A DNA stretch of 5,535 nt from Candidatus Krumholzibacteriia bacterium (GTDB lineage: Bacteria > Krumholzibacteriota > Krumholzibacteriia > LZORAL124-64-63): positions 1 to 5,535 of the forward strand of contig DAOVTU010000242.1 of the NCBI GenBank assembly GCA_030632925.1, read 5' to 3'. Of the stretch, positions 1 through 5,535 are shown in pieces. Below the pieces are notes generated by a model. That model saw nothing but the letters and a program-made list of their open reading frames with translations, made no database searches and had not been told where the DNA came from. The position numbers and the translations under genes are program-made. Numbering within the stretch: position 1 is the stretch's first letter; every line of letters starts with the position of its first letter.

Positions 1-153
1 GTAAAAGTAGGAACGCACCCGACGCAGGCCACCGGCCAGCTTGCCGCCCAGCTTCAGGTAGTCCCGCAGCATATTCAAATGCTTGGCGCCGTAGTGGCTG
101 TTTTCGCCATCGATAAAAATGGCAACACGATCGATACCGTTATGCGTATACAT
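1..153 (-). CDS. NYN-domain (LabA/DUF88-like) putative ribonuclease, N-terminal part only
   Basis: This frame encodes 51 residues starting MYTHNGIDRVAIFIDGENSH and runs open off the left edge. The stretch RVAIFIDGEN (residues 9-18) is a hydrophobic beta strand followed by D15-x-x-N18, the signature opening of NYN domains, where the Asp is a predicted metal-binding catalytic residue of a PIN-like nuclease fold. The later RRVRSYFY (residues 44-51) fits the second core strand of these proteins. Family knowledge: NYN/DUF88 proteins are cytoplasmic, usually 160-300 residues long, and are predicted or shown to act on RNA. The remaining acidic residues lie outside the window, so activity cannot be judged. 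The ATG at 153-151 is chosen because GAGGTGA stands six bases upstream and the homology begins directly after it. The gene lies 162 bp downstream of RND-B in the same direction, probably with its own promoter. The domain assignment is fairly secure; substrate and role are unknown. Confidence 0.8.
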   Translation of the reverse strand, partial: MYTHNGIDRVAIFIDGENSHYGAKHLNMLRDYLKLGGKLAGGLRRVRSYFY

Positions 154-159
154 CAGTAT

Positions 160-166
160 TCACCTC
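160..166 (-). promoter_or_regulatory. Ribosome binding site of the NYN-domain gene
   Basis: On the minus strand the sequence reads GAGGTGA, a strong Shine-Dalgarno match, followed by six bases (ATACTG) and then the ATG at 153-151. It fixes the start of the NYN-domain gene. Confidence 0.75.
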
Positions 167-185
167 AAGATAATTGAAACACAAG

Positions 186-201
186 GACCGGTAAGCCGGT
201 C
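186..201 (-). terminator. GC-rich hairpin, possible weak terminator or leader structure
   Basis: The minus strand reads GACCGG-CTTA-CCGGTC, a perfect 6-bp stem (five G-C pairs, one A-T) with a four-base loop. It is followed by CTTGTGTTTC, which is T-rich but interrupted. It could end transcription from the RND genes about 115 bases after their stop codon, or act as a leader hairpin or attenuator about 20 bases ahead of the NYN gene's ribosome binding site. The T tract is too broken for a confident intrinsic terminator call. The plus strand has no T run after the stem, so the minus orientation is the only plausible one. Confidence 0.3.
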
Positions 202-259
202 AGCTGGGCGAGTGGCAGAAGTGAAGGGCCGTCATGAAACCCTTACTCCCCGTTTGAGG

Positions 260-288
260 AATATAATTTCGATGACACTGATCCGCAA
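260..288 (-). promoter_or_regulatory. Candidate sigma70-like promoter for the NYN-domain gene
   Basis: On the minus strand TTGCGG (288-283) and TATATT (265-260) are separated by exactly 17 bases. The -10 matches the consensus at five of six positions and the -35 at three of six. The site lies in the most AT-rich part of the spacer between RND-B and the NYN gene. It would start transcripts near 252-254, giving a leader of about 100 bases that contains the hairpin at 186-201. The weak -35 suggests dependence on an activator or modest expression. This is a by-eye match and could be chance. Confidence 0.35.
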
Positions 289-297
289 TCTCGAAAT
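266..297. repeat. 7-bp perfect inverted repeat across the candidate promoter
   Basis: ATTTCGA at 266-272 and TCGAAAT at 291-297 are perfect inverted copies separated by 18 bases. The interval includes the -35 hexamer of the candidate NYN promoter (283-288), and one arm lies directly beside its -10. The layout would suit a dimeric regulator bound to two half-sites about 25 bp apart centre to centre. It is also short enough to be coincidental. As RNA it would form a 7-bp stem with a large loop shortly after the RND-B stop, with no T tract following. Confidence 0.35.
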
Positions 298-315
298 GGA
301 CCAATTTGTCTAAAA

Positions 316-3300
316 TCAGTTCACAAACCCCGGTTTCGAGCTTTCAGTATCAATTTTGCCCGACCGCCGCCAGGTGCTCAAACCCCGCCCCAGATTTTCG
401 GCCCACACCGTCGCCAACCGGTAATAAGTCGGCATCACCAAAAGGGTTAGCAACGTGCTGGAGGCCAGTCCCCCACTGATGGCCCGCGCCATCGGGTAAT
501 ATTCGGCCCCGCCCACGTGGGCCCCATGGAATACCGACAGGGGCAACAGGCCCAGGATGGTCGTGCCGGCCGTCATCAGAATCGGACGCAAACGGTCGCC
601 CCCACCCTCGAGAATGGCCTCGTCCAAAGTCCGGCCCGCCTTGCGCCGACTATTGATATGGTCCACCAGGACGATCCCGTTGTTGACCACAATGCCGATC
701 AAAATCACCATGCCGATCATGGCCATCATGTTGAACGGCGTTCCGGTAGCCATCATCAGCCAGAAAACACCCAACGAGGCAAAGGGCACCGTTCCCATGA
801 CCACCATGGGGTACAGCAGCGACTCGAACAGGCTGGCCATGACAAAGAATACGCAAGCCAGGGCCAACAGCATATTGGTGGCCATTTCGTTCTGTTGTGC
901 CTGGGCCCTCACGATTTCATTGCCGTAGTTCCAGCCATAGCCGAAGGGCAGGTCCAGGCCATCCATGAGCGGCCGGATCTGTTTCAGCGCATCGTCCAGC
1001 TTTTCACCTTCCCAGGTCCCGCTGATGGTCACGCCGGTGCGCTGGTCCCGCCTGAAAATGCGCTCGGGACTCTTGCCAAATTCAAAGTCGGCAATCTGGT
1101 TCAACTGCACGGCTTTTCCGTCAACCGACCCTACGGTCAACAGGGCCAGATTTTCAATGGACTCGCGATCTTCCGGCCACAACGAAACCACCAGATCGAT
1201 CTCTTTCTCGCCGGTTTGCAAACGCGGCAACATGACACCGCGGTACGTCAAACTCATGACCTGCGAAACAGTCGCCGGCGAAATGCCAAAACGTCCGGCC
1301 TGGTCAGGGTCCACCTGCACCCGGATTTCGGCCTTGCCGTTGTCGTTGTCGCTGCGCAAATCGCCAACACCGTCGATCAGAGCCAGGCGCCGTTTGGCTT
1401 CGTCGGCAAACTCCGTCAAAAATTCTGTTTCTTCGCCAGAGATGGTCACCGAGAACATCGTGGCCCCCGAGTCTTCGCCTTCGTCGCCACCGAAACGGTA
1501 CTTCAGGCCCGCCTGCACCGGCAGATTTTCGCGCAAATCTTCGCGCACTTCGTGAAAGAATTCATCGCTCACCACACCGTCTTCAAAAAACAGCGTGACG
1601 CCACCGCCATCAGCCACATAGAAGGAATATATATCCCGCAGATTCAGCTCTTCACGCCGCCCTTCGAGATACTTGGTTGTCACGTCCACCATCTCTTCGG
1701 ACGTGTATTTGTCGACGGGCCCGGTGTAGTCGAACCCAACCCGCAGGCTCTCGCGCCGCATGCCTTCGTCACCTTCGGAATCCGGTTTGAAATTCGTGAT
1801 CTTCATGGCGCCCACGGTCGCGACCAGAACCAGTGGCACGATGACCAACGCCGTCACCACCGGATGTTTGATGGCCGTCCAGTTCAATACGCGCAGGTAA
1901 ACGCGCTTGAGGGCCAGCAACCAGCGGGCATCTTTCGCTTCGCCGGCACCCTTGGTCATCTTGATGGACAAGGCGGGTATCACCGTCAAACTGACCAGCA
2001 AAGAGAAAATCAGGGTCACGCTGATGGTCACGCCCACTTCACCCAGCCACACAGCCAATTCATCGGTCTTGCTGAGAACCACGGGCGCAAAAACGATCAC
2101 CGTGGTCAGGGTCGAAGCCACGATGGCCCGGCCCACTTCCTTGGTACCGCGCACCGCAGCCGCTACAGGACTGCTGCCCGCGTGCTGGCGGCGGTGAATG
2201 GATTCGAGCACCACAACCGCGTTGTCCACCAGCATCCCCACACCAAGCATCAGCCCCATCATGGTCAGGACGTTCAGGGAGCGTCCCGTCAGGAAAAGGA
2301 AAATGCAGGTGCCTAAGATCGACAGCGGGATCGCAATCGACACCACCAGAGTCATGCTCAACCGCCGCAAAAACAGATACAGGATGGCGATGGCCAGCAC
2401 TGACCCGAACAACCCGCCCTGTAGCAGGCTGCGCAGCGAATCAGTGATCTGGTCGGCCTGGTTGAAGAATGAAAAGCTGTTGATGCCCTGCAGCGAAGGG
2501 TCGTTGTTGATGCGTTCGAGCTCTGCTTCGACCGCCCGGCAAACTTCGACCGTATTGTAGCCCGAGGCCTTTTGGATCCAGAAGGCGATGGCCGGTTCCT
2601 CGTTCAGGACCCGCCCATAGGCCAGGGCCGGTGCCCCATAGACGACCTCAGCCACATCGCCGAGGCGCAGGCCACGTTCGTCGATGGGCAGCTCGCGCAG
2701 GTCCTCCACGCCGTGCAATCCCGACACGGTGCGCACATCGTACCGCAGCCCGCGATCAGTGACGCGCCCAACGGTGAGTTCCACATTGGCCGCTTCCAAT
2801 TCGGCAAATAGCCGGTTCACGTCAACGTTGTGTTCCATGATCTTATTGAATCGCAGGTAGACCGACGCCTGGGTCGGCAATACGCCATCAATATTGACCC
2901 GCCCCACGCCAGGAATCCGTTGCAACGGAGCGATGATCTTCTGATCGATCAGGTCGTAGTTCTGGGAGATGTCCCGCCCCTTGGCCGAGATGCGCCCCTC
3001 AATGATCGGGATGTCGTTGGTATTGAAGGTGAGCAGATATATCTGCTGGATATCCGCTGGCAAATCCCCGCGGATCTGGTCGATTTTTTCTTTCACTTCC
3101 ATGCGCAACAGGTTCACGTCGCGACCCCACTCGAAGGTCACGCCCACTTGCACTTCGTTGCCGTCGGCATAGCTGAAGGTTTCTTTCACTCCACCGAGGG
3201 TCGCAAGCACCTCTTCGATGGGCCGCACGATCTCGCGCTCGTTCTCGGCTGGAATGCCGCCCTGATACGGGATGTACACCGCAATGAACGGAAACTCCAT

Positions 3301-3417
3301 CCGGGGCAGGAAATCCAGGGGCACCTTCATCATCGATACGCCGCCGAGCAGCACGATGGTGGCCAGGATCATCGCCAGGGTCACTGGCCGGCGCAGGGAA
3401 AGAAATGTCAACCACAT
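316..3417 (-). CDS. RND-family efflux transporter permease (second of tandem pair, RND-B)
   Basis: This complete 1033-residue protein has the usual length of HAE-type RND pumps, proton-driven inner-membrane exporters that work as trimers with an adaptor and an outer-membrane channel. By eye: TM1 at residues 11-30; first periplasmic porter/docking loop about 31-335; TM2-TM6 between about 336 and 485; amphipathic linker about 495-512; TM7 about 520-538; second periplasmic loop about 541-846; TM8-TM12 between about 847 and 997; cytoplasmic tail about 36 residues. TM4 has GMLVDNAVVVLE, with D398 matching AcrB D407 but N399 in place of D408. TM10 has GIVVNNGIVLVD, with N912 replacing AcrB K940. 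TM11 has RLRPILMT, keeping R942 and T949 (AcrB R971 and T978). Acidic clusters lie at 547-551 and 644-649 in the second loop. The ATG is supported by AAGGAAG six bases upstream and by TM1 following at once. It starts one base after the RND-A stop, implying cotranscription. Substrate (drug, lipid, metal or metabolite) cannot be told; the TM4 pattern argues against a CzcA-type metal pump. Confidence 0.95.
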   Translation of the reverse strand: MWLTFLSLRRPVTLAMILATIVLLGGVSMMKVPLDFLPRMEFPFIAVYIPYQGGIPAENEREIVRPIEEVLATLGGVKETFSYADGNEVQVGVTFEWGRDVNLLRMEVKEKIDQIRGDLPADIQQIYLLTFNTNDIPIIEGRISAKGRDISQNYDLIDQKIIAPLQRIPGVGRVNIDGVLPTQASVYLRFNKIMEHNVDVNRLFAELEAANVELTVGRVTDRGLRYDVRTVSGLHGVEDLRELPIDERGLRLGDVAEVVYGAPALAYGRVLNEEPAIAFWIQKASGYNTVEVCRAVEAELERINNDPSLQGINSFSFFNQADQITDSLRSLLQGGLFGSVLAIAILYLFLRRLSMTLVVSIAIPLSILGTCIFLFLTGRSLNVLTMMGLMLGVGMLVDNAVVVLESIHRRQHAGSSPVAAAVRGTKEVGRAIVASTLTTVIVFAPVVLSKTDELAVWLGEVGVTISVTLIFSLLVSLTVIPALSIKMTKGAGEAKDARWLLALKRVYLRVLNWTAIKHPVVTALVIVPLVLVATVGAMKITNFKPDSEGDEGMRRESLRVGFDYTGPVDKYTSEEMVDVTTKYLEGRREELNLRDIYSFYVADGGGVTLFFEDGVVSDEFFHEVREDLRENLPVQAGLKYRFGGDEGEDSGATMFSVTISGEETEFLTEFADEAKRRLALIDGVGDLRSDNDNGKAEIRVQVDPDQAGRFGISPATVSQVMSLTYRGVMLPRLQTGEKEIDLVVSLWPEDRESIENLALLTVGSVDGKAVQLNQIADFEFGKSPERIFRRDQRTGVTISGTWEGEKLDDALKQIRPLMDGLDLPFGYGWNYGNEIVRAQAQQNEMATNMLLALACVFFVMASLFESLLYPMVVMGTVPFASLGVFWLMMATGTPFNMMAMIGMVILIGIVVNNGIVLVDHINSRRKAGRTLDEAILEGGGDRLRPILMTAGTTILGLLPLSVFHGAHVGGAEYYPMARAISGGLASSTLLTLLVMPTYYRLATVWAENLGRGLSTWRRSGKIDTESSKPGFVN

Positions 3418-3418
3418 G

Positions 3419-5535
3419 CTAGGCTTCCTTTCCAGCGGTCTGCAGGACGGCCTGGCTCGGCAACTGGCGGCCAGCGCCGGACAATTCGGCCTCGGCAGTG
3501 CGCAGGCGTTCGCCGCCGGTCAGCAAGGTGTAAATCACTGGGACAACCACCAGGGTCAGCAACGTGGCCAGCAGCAATCCGCTGATCACCGTCACGGCCA
3601 GCGGCGCCCGCAACTCCGCACCTTCGCCCAGCCCAAGGGCCATGGGCAGCAACCCAAGCACCGTCGTGGCGGTGGTCATCAGAATGGGCCGCAGCCGTTC
3701 GACGCCGGCCTGCACCACAGCCGCCGCCAGATGCAATTTCTGCTGCCGCAGCTGGTTGATCCGATCCACCAGCACGATGCCGTTGTTGACCACGATACCA
3801 GCCAGCATGATGGCCCCGATAATGGCGATCACGCTGAGGCTCATGCCCCGCAGGTACAAGCCATAAACGGCCCCGCTCATGGCCAGCGGCACGGTGAACA
3901 TGATGATCAGGGGATAGACAAAGCTTTCGAACTGCGCCGCCATCACCAGGTAGACCAGGAAGACCGCCAGCAGGATGGCCATGCGCAGGGAACGGAACGA
4001 GCTGTCCATTTCTTCGTTCTGCCCGCCCATTTCCACGCTCACGCCGGCAGGCAGGGTCAAGCCCTGCAACTGGATGCGGATATCCTCGGTCACCGAGCCC
4101 AGATCACGGCCGGACAAATTGGCCGAAACAATGGCCACGCGTTTGCTGCCCAGTCGATGAATTTCTGAAGGTCCAGTGACCACTTCCATCTCGGCCAGGG
4201 TGCCCAGGGTGATGGGCACGCCGTTGACCTCGGTGACGATCAGGTCCTGCACCGCCGTCAAGGTATTGCGTTGTTCGTCGCTGTTGAGCACGCGGATGTC
4301 CACGTGGCGCTCACGGTCACGGAAGCGACTGGCCACGGTACCGCGCACCTTGCCGCGCACCGTCTCACTGACGGTCCCCAGACTCAGCCCGTAGCGGTTC
4401 AGTTTGTCACGGTCAAACGTCACCTGGACTTCGGGCGAGCCTGGAACCATGCCCAGGCGAAGGTCACGCAGGCCAGGCACGGCCTGCAATCGTTCCAGAA
4501 CCTGGTCAGCCGTGGTCTGCAAATCCGTCAGACTGTAACCGTAGACATTCACTTCGACCGGGGCGCCAAAGGCCAACAGCGATTGCCGTCTCACCTTCAT
4601 GCGCAGGTCGGGATAATTTTTCAGGACACCGCGGATATCCTCCAGCACGGCAGCCTCGGCCACGGCGGTCGACTCGGTCAGTTTGACCTGCACCTCGGCC
4701 CGGTTTTCCTTGCGGCGTTGAGCGGCCGTATTGGCTTCGCGGGAAATGCCCACGCCCCCAACCACCAGGTCGATGCCGGACAATCCGGCCAGATCCTTTT
4801 CCACATCACCGATCACGGATTCGGTACGGCCCAGCGGGGTGCCTTCCGGCAATTCGAAGGCCAGCGTGAACTCGCCGCGCGACAGGGGCGGCACCAGTTC
4901 CGAACCAAGACGGGGCCACAACAGCACCGCGCCACCGGCAATAATCAGGGCCATGAAGAGCACGGCCACGCGGTTGCGCAACGCCAGGGTCAACACCTTG
5001 GCATAGCTGCGGTGCAGAACCGGGAAAGTTTTCTCGAAAAGCCAGGTGCCCGGCCACAACAGCCAAGTCACCAGCAACTTCAACACCACAGTGATCAGTT
5101 TCAGCAACCGAATGAAAGCCAGCACGATGCCGAGGACCAAAAACAGGCCCACACCCTGCAAATACCGCACAAGGCGCCTTTTCGAAGTGGCGAAGCGATA
5201 CCAAGACTGGAACCAACTGAGCGGCCCTTCGCTTTTTCCGCCCGTATTGCGACTGCCGAAAGCCGCTGCCATCGGCGTGAAAGTCAAGGCCACCACCAGC
5301 GACACAGCCAGCGAGAACGTGACCGTCAAAGCCTGGTCCCGGAAAATTTGTCCAGCCACGCCGACGACCACAAAAACGATCGGGACAAACACGGCCAAGG
5401 TGGTCAGCGTCGAAGCGGTCACCGCACCGGCCACTTCACCGGCTCCACGGGAGACAGCCTCGCCGACATCCGCCCCATCGGCCGCCTCTTCACGGCGCCG
5501 ATGAATGGATTCGAGCACCACAATCGAGTTGTCCA
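3419..5535 (-). CDS. RND-family efflux transporter permease (first of tandem pair, RND-A), N-terminus outside window
   Basis: The frame enters from the right edge inside TM4 with DNSIVVLES, the classic RND motif, and runs 704 visible residues to a TAG at 3421-3419. Aligned with RND-B, about 395 residues are missing, so the full protein should be near 1100. Counting the D at 5533-5531 as residue 1: TM5 about 36-58, TM6 about 65-92, TM7 about 188-206, second periplasmic loop about 207-514, TM8 about 515-534, TM9 about 537-560, TM10 about 566-590, TM11 about 616-636, TM12 about 644-671, then a tail of roughly 33 residues. TM4 has D1 and N2 for AcrB D407/D408; TM10 GIVVNNGIVLVD has N583 for K940; TM11 RLRPILMT keeps R613 and T620. 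Between TM6 and TM7 is an extra hydrophobic segment (about residues 127-166), absent from RND-B. A methionine or GTG start near 5521 would be internal and is not real. It probably forms one export complex with RND-B; the substrate is unknown. Confidence 0.93.
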   Translation of the reverse strand, partial: DNSIVVLESIHRRREEAADGADVGEAVSRGAGEVAGAVTASTLTTLAVFVPIVFVVVGVAGQIFRDQALTVTFSLAVSLVVALTFTPMAAAFGSRNTGGKSEGPLSWFQSWYRFATSKRRLVRYLQGVGLFLVLGIVLAFIRLLKLITVVLKLLVTWLLWPGTWLFEKTFPVLHRSYAKVLTLALRNRVAVLFMALIIAGGAVLLWPRLGSELVPPLSRGEFTLAFELPEGTPLGRTESVIGDVEKDLAGLSGIDLVVGGVGISREANTAAQRRKENRAEVQVKLTESTAVAEAAVLEDIRGVLKNYPDLRMKVRRQSLLAFGAPVEVNVYGYSLTDLQTTADQVLERLQAVPGLRDLRLGMVPGSPEVQVTFDRDKLNRYGLSLGTVSETVRGKVRGTVASRFRDRERHVDIRVLNSDEQRNTLTAVQDLIVTEVNGVPITLGTLAEMEVVTGPSEIHRLGSKRVAIVSANLSGRDLGSVTEDIRIQLQGLTLPAGVSVEMGGQNEEMDSSFRSLRMAILLAVFLVYLVMAAQFESFVYPLIIMFTVPLAMSGAVYGLYLRGMSLSVIAIIGAIMLAGIVVNNGIVLVDRINQLRQQKLHLAAAVVQAGVERLRPILMTTATTVLGLLPMALGLGEGAELRAPLAVTVISGLLLATLLTLVVVPVIYTLLTGGERLRTAEAELSGAGRQLPSQAVLQTAGKEA
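3424..3430 (-). promoter_or_regulatory. Ribosome binding site of RND-B inside the 3' end of RND-A
   Basis: The minus strand reads AAGGAAG, then six bases (CCTAGC) that include the RND-A stop codon TAG, then the ATG of RND-B at 3417. Because the site lies within the last codons of RND-A, ribosomes ending RND-A could reinitiate on RND-B. Translational coupling and matched subunit amounts are therefore likely. Confidence 0.7.

Noticed and set aside
262..267. Perfect TATAAT on the plus strand, a possible antisense promoter into RND-B
   Set aside because: No acceptable -35 is found 16-18 bases upstream, there is no extended -10 TG, and no plus-strand gene follows. It overlaps the minus-strand -10 candidate simply because the spot is AT-rich.
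119..313. Plus-strand frame of 64 codons covering the intergenic spacer
   Set aside because: It overlaps the start of the NYN gene in antisense, has no good ribosome binding site, and its product resembles nothing recognisable.
641..649. Acidic GGDEGED segment of RND-B as a calcium-binding loop
   Set aside because: It lacks the spacing of an EF-hand or RTX repeat and sits in a variable periplasmic loop, so it is noted only as a composition feature.
517..2316. Long plus-strand open frame of 599 codons antisense to RND-B
   Set aside because: Its translation is rich in His, Gln, Arg and Gly with no recognisable domain, as expected from the complement of a GC-rich coding gene. It lies entirely within a convincing RND gene, so it is a shadow.
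2830..3585. Plus-strand open frame of 251 codons antisense to the 5' end of RND-B
   Set aside because: No domain or convincing start context; the opposite strand encodes conserved RND TM1 and porter sequence.
3272..4168. Plus-strand open frame of 298 codons across the RND-A/RND-B junction
   Set aside because: It has the same Gln/His-rich low-complexity composition, no plausible family, and is antisense to two well-supported genes.
5519..5521. GTG as the start codon of RND-A
   Set aside because: The frame continues upstream as DNSI, the conserved core of RND TM4, so this GTG is an internal valine and the gene begins outside the window.

Overview
The window lies on the chromosome of a probable Gram-negative bacterium with moderately high G+C. 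Two RND-type inner-membrane pump subunits of the kind that normally work with a periplasmic adaptor and an outer-membrane channel suggest this. The species or phylum cannot be read from the sequence. The motif variant shared by both pumps (VDN in TM4, VVNNGIVLVD in TM10) differs from classical enterobacterial AcrB.

All convincing genes are on the minus strand, so transcription runs from right to left. From 5535 down to 3419 is the C-terminal two thirds of a first RND permease (RND-A), whose N-terminus lies beyond the right edge. One base after its stop codon begins a second, complete RND permease of 1033 residues (RND-B, 3417 to 316), with a good ribosome binding site inside the end of RND-A. 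The two are similar but clearly diverged paralogues and almost certainly share one transcript. A heteromeric tripartite pump, as in the MdtB/MdtC arrangement, is a reasonable inference. An adaptor gene would be expected upstream of RND-A, outside the window.

A 162-bp spacer (154 to 315) follows. It holds a candidate sigma70-like promoter, a 7-bp inverted repeat straddling that promoter's -35 box, a GC-rich hairpin, and a strong Shine-Dalgarno sequence. It leads into the first 51 codons of a NYN-domain (LabA/DUF88-like, PIN-fold) putative ribonuclease that runs off the left edge. This gene probably has its own promoter and need not be functionally linked to the pump.

The most unusual feature is an extra strongly hydrophobic stretch of about 40 residues in the TM6-TM7 linker of RND-A. 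RND-B lacks it, as do standard 12-TM RND pumps. Long open frames on the plus strand are antisense shadows of the RND genes. I found no mobile element, CRISPR array, tRNA or rRNA, and no strong evidence for a wholly new system.
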